From the NCBI RefSeq assembly GCF_947489755.1, contig NZ_CANLFB010000003.1, forward strand, positions 121,961 to 185,960: a stretch of 64,000 nt of DNA, written 5' to 3'. Each line of letters begins with the position of its first letter. The stretch's first letter is position 1. Source of the DNA: an uncultured Psychromonas sp. Its GTDB lineage: Bacteria; Pseudomonadota; Gammaproteobacteria; Enterobacterales; Psychromonadaceae. A model generated the notes under the pieces. It was not told the origin of the DNA. It worked only from the letters and a program-made list of their open reading frames with translations, and searched no databases. The translations under genes were made by a program, and so were the position numbers. This document shows, one piece after another, positions 26,858 to 35,800 of the stretch.

Positions 26858-27745
26858 ATGAATAACCATGATATTTTAGGGACAAATGACTCTTGGTCAA
26901 ATAAAGCAATCAGAAAACAATTTAAATTGTTATCGCTTAAAATACACCCAGATAAATCTGGTTCGAGTGAATTATTTAAAATTGTACATATTGCTTATAA
27001 AAAAGTAATGAATGGAGGTGGCAATGAACATTTTGTTTATTTACCTTCAGAAGAAACGGTAGTTGATGAGACGTCTCAAGATCCCGAATCATTAAAGATC
27101 CAAATACTGCAATTGATTGAAGAAGTTCGAATTAAAACCGATTGCTTAGATGAAGCCCATGCGCAAATTCATAAACTGACCGCAGATTCAGACGTGTCTA
27201 AAATCGCAGGCCAGCTAAAGTTAGCTTTGAGTGCCTTATTTATTATGCTCGTTGGTGGTTCATTCTTATTAATGTCAAATTGGAATAATCCTGAGCAATC
27301 AATCACGCCATCGGCTCGCTTCTTTCTTAGTTCTATGCCAAAAACGTTACCTGAAATACCAAAAATGTTGTTGAAATCCAAAAAACGGGATTGGAGTACT
27401 GTTCCTGGTTACTCTAAAGAAGGGGATTTTGGCGATTTTATTCTTATCACTGAGTTAGGTATTCCTACCTTGATGTTTAAAATTGATCAAACATTATATA
27501 ACAGCGAACAAAAAGCAAAGTTAAGAAATGAAAAACACGGTTCTTGTGAAGCGGCATTGGGGATTAATGACTATCAAAAAGTGGGATTAATAAACCCATT
27601 TGCAAGGGCAACCATTGACTCTGATTTTGTATTCTCCATTTGGTTATTTGACAGTGTTGATCTGGAAATATTTAAAGACTTCAAAACACTCACATTAATT
27701 TGTGATGACTTGATTTACAGTGCAGAGTTGAAATTAAAAAAATAA
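26858..27745 (+). CDS. membrane-anchored J-domain protein
   Basis: The N-terminus is a J domain with the essential HPD tripeptide (His30-Pro31-Asp32) in LSLKIHPDKSGSSELF. The segment after HPD, FKIVHIAYKKVMNGG, fits helix III. A coiled-coil-like stretch (~75-110) leads to one transmembrane helix (~120-142). The C-terminal ~150 residues have two Cys (in HGSCEAA and LICDD) and no recognised family. Topology suggests a cytosolic J domain recruiting DnaK at the membrane and a periplasmic C-terminal domain. The client is unknown, and the gene has no co-directional neighbour. Confidence 0.72.
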   Translation: MNNHDILGTNDSWSNKAIRKQFKLLSLKIHPDKSGSSELFKIVHIAYKKVMNGGGNEHFVYLPSEETVVDETSQDPESLKIQILQLIEEVRIKTDCLDEAHAQIHKLTADSDVSKIAGQLKLALSALFIMLVGGSFLLMSNWNNPEQSITPSARFFLSSMPKTLPEIPKMLLKSKKRDWSTVPGYSKEGDFGDFILITELGIPTLMFKIDQTLYNSEQKAKLRNEKHGSCEAALGINDYQKVGLINPFARATIDSDFVFSIWLFDSVDLEIFKDFKTLTLICDDLIYSAELKLKK

Positions 27746-28031
27746 GCGCTAATGGCCAGTTAGCTTGATCAATAATGAACGTACTAAAGCATTCAGGTAC
27801 ATTATTTATAGTGATCGACATGCACAATATTTTAGCTTAATAGGAAGCGTAAATACTATTGTATCTACCTTTCCTATTTCTTCTTCACCATATAATTAAC
27901 TTAAAGCGGAATTAAGCTAACTATATAGCGGTTATAGCGTTTTATGTGCCAGTTAACCTGTTCTGAAGCTTTCATCTTATTCAAAAGATAGGGAGTGATA
28001 ATCAACACTCATTAGTTAAACTGCTTTCCAT

Positions 28032-29882
28032 TTAAACAAATACTAGTCGGTTAATTGCATACTTTTTTAGCTTCGAACTTAAGGTTGTAGGCTTTAACCC
28101 CAATAATGCTGCGGCACCATCTTCACCGTAAATTTTGCCATTACAATCCTTTAGAGCTTGCTCTAAATTATGTTTTTCTAATTGTTTATGCTGTACAGCA
28201 CTGATCACATTCGTATTAAGATGTCGGCTAACCGTTCGGCTTTCTATCGTTGTTTCTCTGCCCAAAAAATCAAAGCTTAATTTATTACTTTTAGACAAAA
28301 TAACCTGGCGCTCGATAATATTCTCAAGTTCTCGAATATTACCTGGCCATGCATAATCTTGTAAGTATTGCATTTGTGATAAGGGGACTTTAGGTGTTGA
28401 TTGGTTTAGCTGTAAACAAATCTTATCGATGAAGTGTTTCACTAATAATGGTACATCATCTATACGCTCTCTTAATGGAGGGGAGTGAATAGGGAATACA
28501 TTTAATCTAAAATACAGATCTTCTCTAAATTTATTTTTTTCTACTAACTTTTTTAAGTCTCTGTTGGTGGCTGCAATGACTCTTACATCAACATGACGTG
28601 TTTTCGATTCTCCTACACGTTCAAACTGCTGCTCTTGTAATACTCGTAATAATTTACCTTGCAGTTGTAGCGGTATTTCTCCTACTTCATCTAAGAAAAT
28701 CGTGGCGCCATCTGCTAATTCAAAACGACCGACGCGGTCGGTAATAGCCCCAGAAAAAGCGCCTTTAACGTGTCCAAAAAATTCACTTTCAAACAGCTCT
28801 GATGGAATAGCCGCACAATTTACACGAATGAGAGGTCTTACTTTACGTTGGCTGGCTTCATGGATGGATCGCGCGATGAGTTCTTTACCTGTGCCTGATT
28901 CTCCAATAATTAAAACATTGGCATTCGTAGGAGCCACCAGTTCCATTTGATTCATCATATGTTTAATTTTAATGCTTTTTCCGATCATGTATTGATGGTT
29001 AAAATCTGCGTTTATTTCTTCGAGTAGATAAGCATTTTCCATTTCTAAGCGTTGTTTTAAAGCATCAACTTCCTTCAGTGCGGTTAATAGCTTATCTTGA
29101 GTTCGCTTACGTTCGGTGATATCTCGAAAGATAACCACTGCTCCTATTAAAGAACCATCTTCCGTGAGTGGAGTACTAGTGTACTCTACTGGAATAGGTT
29201 TATTTTTTTTAGACCAAAAGACTTCGTTATCCACACTGTGTACCGCACCGTCACTAAAGGCTTCATAAATAGGGCAGGTATGGACTTCATAGTGACTGCC
29301 ATTAAGATGCGAATGGTGAATAATGTCATGTATCTTCTTGCCCATTAATTCGGATTTAGTCCAACCCAGAATTTTTTCTGCAGCTGCATTCACAAAAGTG
29401 GTTTGTCCTTTCGAGTCAACACCATAAATGCCATCGCCTACCGCGGTTAAGAGGAGTTGATTTTGTCGCTCTATTTGTTCGAAAATAGTTTCATCTTTAT
29501 TCCAATGAAAAAATCCAGACTGATAATTAGATTCAATAATTGCATTAAAGTGACGTTTAAAAGTGGTATGGTTCTCTTCGCAGCTGAGTAGCAGGTTATT
29601 ATTTAGCTGAACGGCATTGATACCCAAGCACAACGTTTTATAGCCTACTTCAATACTCAAATTATTTGTCCATGCACTCCCTTCAACAAACACTTGTTGT
29701 GTGAATAAATGTAACTGCTCTATGCAGTGTGGGAACAATTGAGTTGCCTTTTTGCTGAGTAACTCCTTCTCACTTTCATTAAACATTTTTTCTGTTAATT
29801 GGTTGACTGCTAACACGTGGTTATTAATGGGATCAATTAATAGCATGGCTGTTGGTGCGTTTAAAAACAATTGATTCGACAT
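28032..29882 (-). CDS. PAS-domain sigma-54-dependent transcriptional activator
   Basis: The 616-residue enhancer-binding protein has two PAS-like sensory domains (~5-70 and ~130-255, the second with HHSHLNG-S-HYEVHTCPI), a short coiled coil (~265-290), a sigma-54 AAA+ domain (~305-540) and a C-terminal Fis-type helix-turn-helix (~575-610). Walker A is GESGTGKELIA, Walker B IFLDEVGEIP, and the sigma-54 contact loop reads GAFSGA instead of the usual GAFTGA. There is no receiver domain, so it probably senses a small ligand or redox state through PAS. It is divergent from cynS, and a sigma-54-type promoter faces cynS between them; control of cynS is inferred. Confidence 0.9.
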   Translation of the reverse strand: MSNQLFLNAPTAMLLIDPINNHVLAVNQLTEKMFNESEKELLSKKATQLFPHCIEQLHLFTQQVFVEGSAWTNNLSIEVGYKTLCLGINAVQLNNNLLLSCEENHTTFKRHFNAIIESNYQSGFFHWNKDETIFEQIERQNQLLLTAVGDGIYGVDSKGQTTFVNAAAEKILGWTKSELMGKKIHDIIHHSHLNGSHYEVHTCPIYEAFSDGAVHSVDNEVFWSKKNKPIPVEYTSTPLTEDGSLIGAVVIFRDITERKRTQDKLLTALKEVDALKQRLEMENAYLLEEINADFNHQYMIGKSIKIKHMMNQMELVAPTNANVLIIGESGTGKELIARSIHEASQRKVRPLIRVNCAAIPSELFESEFFGHVKGAFSGAITDRVGRFELADGATIFLDEVGEIPLQLQGKLLRVLQEQQFERVGESKTRHVDVRVIAATNRDLKKLVEKNKFREDLYFRLNVFPIHSPPLRERIDDVPLLVKHFIDKICLQLNQSTPKVPLSQMQYLQDYAWPGNIRELENIIERQVILSKSNKLSFDFLGRETTIESRTVSRHLNTNVISAVQHKQLEKHNLEQALKDCNGKIYGEDGAAALLGLKPTTLSSKLKKYAINRLVFV

Positions 29883-29948
29883 ATAAGTACAACCTTCTTA
29901 TTAGATTCAAAATTAATAGCTTATGAAGAGCAACTATTAAGCCAAATC

Positions 29949-29992
29949 AACGAAATATCGTTTCTACTACAACTATAAATCGTTGTTCAACG
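29949..29992. promoter_or_regulatory. candidate activator binding sites (two inverted repeats)
   Basis: AACGA-AATA-TCGTT (29949-29962) and CGTTG-TT-CAACG (29981-29992) are two inverted repeats sharing an AACG/CGTT core. They lie ~80-120 bp upstream of the candidate -24/-12 promoter of cynS, a normal distance for enhancer sites of a sigma-54 activator. Binding by the adjacent activator is inferred. Confidence 0.4.
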
Positions 29993-30068
29993 TTTTTTCG
30001 TGGTTGTGTGTTCCATAGAGTATTTAAAAATTTACCATAAAAACAATAAGTTAATACTTTTTTGTTGA

Positions 30069-30086
30069 TTGGCATAGTTCATGCAA
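30069..30086 (+). promoter_or_regulatory. candidate sigma-54 (-24/-12) promoter for cynS
   Basis: TTGGCATAGTTCATGCAA has GG (30071-30072) and GC (30083-30084) exactly 10 bases apart, close to the TGGCAC-N5-TTGC consensus. It reads toward cynS and is divergent from the sigma-54 activator gene. The predicted start site is ~12 bp downstream, giving a ~200-bp leader that holds an inverted repeat GCACTGT/ACAGTGC (30188-30194, 30217-30223). Confidence 0.65.
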
Positions 30087-30297
30087 TTACTTAAGCGATT
30101 CGTTCATATAAATAAACAATGGATTGATGAGAAGGGTTATCAGCAGTGTTGGTATCAAGATTCCAGATGAATATAGTTAATTATTTCGCACTGTTATCGT
30201 GCACTTTGATGTTATTACAGTGCAATTGACGCTATTTGTTATGCCAGAGTTTTAGACAAAATATCATTATTTCAAATAAAACAGTAAGGAAACAAGA

Positions 30298-30738
30298 ATG
30301 AAAAAAATTGATGTTACAGAAGCCATCTTTGCAATTAAAAAAGACAGAGAGCTAACGTGGGAAGCTATTTCTGATGCGATAGGTATGTCTATTGTATGGA
30401 CGACCTCTGCTTGCTTAGGTATGAACAGTTTTACCGAAGAAACTGCTGATAAATTGATTAAATACTTAGACTTACCGATAGATAGCAAAGCGACTTTGCT
30501 TGAGAATCCAACCAAAGAATGGGACAAAGCCGTACCACAAGATCCACTTATTTACCGTCTATATGAAGTGGTAGGTGTTTATGGCGATACGTTAAAGGAA
30601 GTTATTCAAGAAAAATTTGGTGATGGCATCATGAGTGCGATCGATTTCACCATGGATGTAGATAAACAAGAAGATCCAAAAGGCGATCGAGTGATTGTGA
30701 CGCTTAATGGAAAATTTTTGCCTTATAAAGCTTGGTAA
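30298..30738 (+). CDS. cynS: cyanase (cyanate hydratase)
   Basis: Cyanase converts cyanate and bicarbonate into ammonia and CO2. At 146 residues it is close to the E. coli length (156). An N-terminal helical DNA-binding-like domain (~1-75) precedes the catalytic C-terminal domain. The three catalytic residues are present with the expected spacing: Arg87 and Glu90 in IYRLYEVVG, and Ser113 in GIMSAIDF (R96, E99 and S122 in E. coli). The ending NGKFLPYKAW is the family terminus. GTAAGGAAAC precedes the ATG. It lies 131 bp upstream of an FNT channel gene and probably shares its transcript. Confidence 0.97.
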   Translation: MKKIDVTEAIFAIKKDRELTWEAISDAIGMSIVWTTSACLGMNSFTEETADKLIKYLDLPIDSKATLLENPTKEWDKAVPQDPLIYRLYEVVGVYGDTLKEVIQEKFGDGIMSAIDFTMDVDKQEDPKGDRVIVTLNGKFLPYKAW

Positions 30739-30869
30739 AAAGTTTAAAAATATCAGTAATAAAAAGTACGCAAGGATTGTTCCTCAACAAGTATGTTGAA
30801 TCAAAATGGTAAATGATTTGTTAATACTCTTAATATAAATGCTTACCACACATTAAAAGTGAGAAAATT

Positions 30870-31691
30870 ATGTCTTATTTAGAACCCTCTGAATTTGTTA
30901 CAAAAATGGTTGATACTGGTGAATCAAAAGTCTTCATGTCAACGAAGGATACGTTAATACGCGCATTTATGGCTGGTGCGATATTAGGGTTAGCGGCAGT
31001 GTTTGCGATTACTGTTGCTACAAAAACAGGGAGTCCAATATTAGGGGCTTGTTTATTCCCTGTTGGTTTCATTATGTTGTATCTAATGAAGTTTGATTTA
31101 TTAACCGGTGTATTTACTTTAGTACCGTTAGCATTACTTGATAAACGCTCGGGTGTCACTCTATCAGGTGTTATGCGTAACTGGGGATTAGTGTTTATTG
31201 GTAACTTCGCTGGTGCAATGACCACTGCGTTCTTTATGTCATTTATTTTAACTTATGGTTATTCAGCGGATGGTGGTGTTATCGCGGCTAAAGTGAGCAG
31301 CATAGGTGAATCTCGTACTTTAGGTTATCAAGAACACGGTGTAGGTGGTTGGTTTACTATTTTTATTCGTGGCATGTTATGTAACTGGATGGTGTCAATG
31401 GGCGTTGTTGGTGCATTAATTTCTACATCAGCAGGTAGCAAAATGGCGGCAATGTGGATGCCTGTTATGTTGTTCTTTTACATGGGTTTTGAGCATTCAA
31501 TTGTGAATATGTTTTTATTCCCATTCTCAATGATCATGGGGGGGGATTTCACTGTTTATGATTACTTATTATGGAATGAAATCCCAACGGTATTAGGTAA
31601 TTTAGCTGGTGGTTTATTATTAGTTGGCTTACCGCTTTATTACACGCACGTTAAAACATCAGCCGCGCGTAAAGTGTTGAACCGTGTTTAA
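30870..31691 (+). CDS. formate/nitrite transporter family channel
   Basis: The 273-residue protein is a six-helix FNT channel (homopentamers in known members). Family signatures are AGAILGLAAVFAITVA (~35-50), FDLLTGVFTLVPLALLDKR (~73-91), GNFAGAMTTAFF (~110), RGMLCNWMVSMGVV (~164-177), and the central-histidine motif GFEHSIVNMFLFP (~205-217). Known FNT members carry small monovalent anions such as formate, nitrite and hydrosulfide. Pairing with cyanase suggests cyanate as cargo, though bicarbonate-related or nitrite roles are possible. AAAAGTGAGAAA precedes the ATG. The terminator at 31779 closes the unit. Confidence 0.9.
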   Translation: MSYLEPSEFVTKMVDTGESKVFMSTKDTLIRAFMAGAILGLAAVFAITVATKTGSPILGACLFPVGFIMLYLMKFDLLTGVFTLVPLALLDKRSGVTLSGVMRNWGLVFIGNFAGAMTTAFFMSFILTYGYSADGGVIAAKVSSIGESRTLGYQEHGVGGWFTIFIRGMLCNWMVSMGVVGALISTSAGSKMAAMWMPVMLFFYMGFEHSIVNMFLFPFSMIMGGDFTVYDYLLWNEIPTVLGNLAGGLLLVGLPLYYTHVKTSAARKVLNRV

Positions 31692-31778
31692 TCTTATTTC
31701 TTTATAGAGTCTATTTATTACAAAATGGTACATTTAAGAGGAATGTAGAAGTTAAAAATAGTTAAAATCTGTAACTAT

Positions 31779-31815
31779 AAACGGCTTCATGATTAACTTC
31801 ATGAGGCCGTTTTTA
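31779..31815 (+). terminator. intrinsic terminator after the FNT gene
   Basis: AAACGGC-T-TCATGA pairs with TCATGA-G-GCCGTTT (31779-31792, 31799-31812), followed by further T residues. It separates the cyanase unit from pfaR. Confidence 0.85.
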
Positions 31816-31912
31816 TTTGTACTAGGTAACAAATATTAAAGGATGGATTTATCTTTTAATATGAAGTCTCTAGCATTAAGTTAATTAAAGGTATCGGTAG
31901 ATTGTATAGGGC

Positions 31913-32797
31913 ATGATACCTGTGTATATTAGACTTACTTTTTATTTTAGTGAATGTATTCTATTGACCGTCAAGCAACATAAAAACGCAACCACCACTC
32001 CAGAAATTAGAGCTTTTATTCGCGCTTCTGAATTGCCGACGGCAGTATTAGCACGCCTTTTAAAGATATCTGAATCTACTGTGCGTAAATGGCGCCAACG
32101 TGAAACGCTTGAAGATGCCTCTCATATTCCAAAACACTCTAAAACAACACTTACCTTGCAACAACAATACGTGGTGGTGCAATTACGTACCCATTTGATG
32201 CTTTCTCTCGATGAGTTGTTAAAAGTGTGTCGTCAATTTATTAATGAAAACACTTCTCGTGCAGGACTACAGCGCTGTTTGAAACGACATGGTGTTTCTA
32301 AACTAGCCGATATTGACCCTGCTGGTGAGTTACTTGAGCTTGAACAACAGGTAAGCGTTGCGATTCAAGATAATACTTCCGATAAGGTAATGAATTCAGT
32401 GGTTAATCCACAAGCCATGTTAGATGTGCTAAATCAATTACGCCTTGAAGAAGTTAATAAAGAACAAAACAGTGAGCTTGCTAACCATGCGCGAACAGCA
32501 AAAACACGTAATTTAACCTGTTCTGATGTCGTGCAAGTGAGTGTAACAACGTTGCCTGAGCTTGATAAAAAGTCAGACATAAAGTCAGAAAAAAATACTA
32601 AACAACATCGTTTATTAATTGCGAATGACCCTGATAGTCAATGGGTTTATGTGGATTTATATCAAGACGATGAAGCTGATGCTGCAAGACGTTATATGAA
32701 ACATGTTTTAAAGCACGCACCGTTCCATATTCGTCGCTTATTAGCGGCAAATTATAATGAATTTTTAAGCAGATTTCATTTGTTGAGTGAACAGTAA
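31913..32797 (+). CDS. pfaR: PfaR-type transcriptional regulator of PUFA synthesis
   Basis: This 294-residue protein has a transposase-like helix-turn-helix near the N-terminus (LARLLKISESTVRKWRQRE, ~45-63) and a second homeodomain-like region (TLTLQQQYVVVQLR...MLSLDELLKVC), as in the IS481-like orf upstream of pfaA in other PUFA producers. The C-terminal segment WVYVDLYQDDEADAARRYM resembles the start of an integrase core but the catalytic region is missing. PfaR activates pfaA in Photobacterium profundum; the same role is inferred here. It ends 38 bp before the pfaA start. The start is uncertain: ATG 31913 has a poorly spaced AGGG, and TTG 31964 (TVKQHKN) is a plausible alternative. Confidence 0.82.
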   Translation: MIPVYIRLTFYFSECILLTVKQHKNATTTPEIRAFIRASELPTAVLARLLKISESTVRKWRQRETLEDASHIPKHSKTTLTLQQQYVVVQLRTHLMLSLDELLKVCRQFINENTSRAGLQRCLKRHGVSKLADIDPAGELLELEQQVSVAIQDNTSDKVMNSVVNPQAMLDVLNQLRLEEVNKEQNSELANHARTAKTRNLTCSDVVQVSVTTLPELDKKSDIKSEKNTKQHRLLIANDPDSQWVYVDLYQDDEADAARRYMKHVLKHAPFHIRRLLAANYNEFLSRFHLLSEQ

Positions 32798-32835
32798 AAC
32801 TCAACAAATTAATAGTAATGCCATTGGAGAAAATA

Positions 32836-35800
32836 ATGTCAAAAAAGCAAACCACCAACACAGCGTCAGATAAGCGTATTAATTCTCGCTTACAAGAAAC
32901 GCCGATTGCAATTGTTGGTATGGCTTCGGTTTTTGCAGAGAGTAAAAACCTTGGACAATTTTGGGACACCATCGTTAACTCTGTTAATGGCATTCAAGAT
33001 GTGCCTGAAGACCGTTGGGCGATCGATGACTATTATTCAGCTGATAAAAAAGCAGCGGACAAAAGTTACTGTAAACGTGGTGGCTTTTTACCTGAAATTG
33101 ACTTTGACCCAATGGAGTTTGGCTTACCGCCGAACATATTAGAATTAACCGATATTACGCAGTTAATGGCATTAGTGGTTGCGCGTGATGTATTAGCAGA
33201 TGCGGGTGTCAGTGAAGAAAGTAGCTTTGACCGCGATAGAATGGGCATTACATTAGGTGTTGGCGGCGGTCAAAAGCAAGGCGGACAACTAATGTCTCGC
33301 TTGCAAGGCCCTGTATTAGAAAAAGTATTAAAAGCCTCTGGCTTAAATGCTGAAGATACCAACATCATTGTTGATAAATTTAAAAGTGCTTATATCCCGT
33401 GGGAAGAGAATTCATTCCCTGGCATGTTAGGGAATGTCATTGCAGGGCGTATTGCTAATCGTTTTAATTTGGGTGGCACTAACTGTGTTGTTGATGCGGC
33501 GTGCGCAGGTTCTTTAGCGGCGATTAAAATGGCGGTGTCAGATCTGTTAGAATATCGTTCAGATATGATGTTATCAGGCGGAATCTGTTGTGATAACTCG
33601 CCTTTCATGTACATGTCATTCTCTAAAACCCCTGCATTTACTGATGGCGATTGTATTCGTCCTTTTGATGACAAATCAAATGGGATGATGATCGGTGAAG
33701 GCGTGGGAATGATTGCATTAAAACGTTTAGAAGATGCTGAACGTGATGGCGACCGTATTTACTCAGTGATTAAAGGTATTGGTAGTTCCTCTGATGGTAA
33801 ATTTAAATCTATTTATGCACCACGCCCAGAAGGACAATTAAAAGCCTTAAAACGTGCTTATCAAGATGCTGGTTTTGACCCAAAAACGTGTGGGTTAATC
33901 GAAGCACATGGCACAGGCACTAAAGCGGGTGATGCTGCTGAGTTCAGAGGATTAGAATTACTATTTAGCGAGAATAATGATCAAAAACAGCATGTTGCAT
34001 TAGGCTCTGTTAAATCACAAGTTGGCCATACTAAAGCCGCGGCAGGGACAGCTGGTTTAATCAAAGCTGCATTGGCATTACACCATAAAGTGCTACCTGC
34101 GACGATTAACGTTGATAAACCTAATGAAAACCTAGACATTGAAAATACGCCTTTGTATATCAATTCTGAAACACGCCCTTGGATGCCTCGTGCTGATGGT
34201 ATAAAACGTCAAGCAGGCATTAGTTCATTTGGTTTTGGTGGTACTAACTTCCATTTAGTGTTGGAAGAATACGCACCAACTCAACAGGGCGCTTATCGTT
34301 TAAACGACGTTGCACAGTCATTTTTAATCGCTGCGAAGAGTAAAGCTGATTTAATTAACCTCATTGATGCTGAATTAAAGGCAATCAATGTTGATGTTGA
34401 ACTGCAACCTTATGCGTTTAATCAGTTAGTTGTTTCTTATTCAGTTAACAAAATCAAAGAAGATCATGCTCGCTGTGGCTTTGTAGCAAACAATGCAACA
34501 CAAGCTAAACAAATGCTCGAACAAATTCTTAAACAATTAAATACTGAACTGAGTAAAGAGTGGTCAACGCCAACGGGTATTTACTATCGTGAACAGGGTT
34601 TAAAAACAGCGGGCAAAGTCGTGGCTTTATTCTCAGGGCAAGGTTCACAATATCTCAATATGGGACGAGAATTAGTTTGTCATTTCCCAAGCATGATGGC
34701 CAGTCAGGTTTCAATTGATCAACAATTCCATCTAGCAGGGCAACAAAACCTATCTAATATTGTTTATCCTATTCCAGTGTTTGACGCGGAAAAAAGATCT
34801 CAGCAAGAACTCGATTTGCGCTTAACCCAATATGCGCAACCGGCTATTGGTAGTTTCTCTGTTGGTTTATTCAATACTTTTAAGCAAGCAGGTTTTAAAG
34901 CTGATTTCATGGCCGGTCATAGCTTTGGTGAATTAACCGCATTATGGGCAGCAGAGGTTATTTCAGAAACCGATTACATGGCATTAGCGATGGCACGTGG
35001 TCAAGCAATGTCGTCACCTGAAGACAGTGATTTTGATGCTGGGACCATGGCGGCGGTCATTGGTAATGTCGCTGACATTGAACTGCAAATTTCAACGATT
35101 AAAGATGTCAGTATTGCCAACTATAATGCGAGTAATCAAGCCGTGATCGCGGGTAGCAGCGAAGCAATAGCGACAGCGACTGCACAGTTAACTGACAATG
35201 GTTTTAAGGTCATAGCATTACCGGTTTCTGCTGCATTCCACACACCCTTGGTTGCACATGCTCAACAACCATTTGCTAAAGCAATTGATTCGGTCACGTT
35301 TAACAAGCCTAAGGTTGCTGTTTATGCCAATGCGACAGGTGAAGCACACAGTGACGATCAAGCGACGATTAAAGCATCACTAAAAGAGCATATTTTACAG
35401 TCAGTACAATTTAGTAAAGAAATTAATAACTTATACGATGCTGGTGGCCGCATTTTTGTAGAGTTTGGTCCTAAAAATGTGCTAACTCGATTGGTCGATA
35501 ATATTTTAGAAGATAAAGCAGACGTGTTTACCATTGCAATTAATGGCAATGCCAAACAAAGTGCTGATGTACAGTTACGACAAGCCGCTATTCAATTGGC
35601 TGTGTTAGGTGTGGAAATGGATAATATTGACCCATACTCTGCGATTGCTCGTCCAACAGTTGCGCCTAAAAAATCACCTTTAGCAATGAAATTGTCAGGC
35701 GCTTCTTACGTTAGCCCTAAAACTAAAAAAGTATTTGAAGATGGTTTAACTGATAACTGGAAAATCTCTAATACACAACCAACTACACCAATAGTAAAAG

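Noticed and set aside
30127..30180. A 17-codon frame (MRRVISSVGIKIPDEYS) in the cynS leader, a possible leader peptide.
   Set aside because: No Shine-Dalgarno precedes it, there is no run of regulatory codons, and no attenuator-like terminator follows.
31913..32797. The gene upstream of pfaA considered as an insertion-sequence transposase.
   Set aside because: It has the helix-turn-helix but lacks the integrase DDE core and any terminal inverted repeats, and it occupies the known pfaR position.
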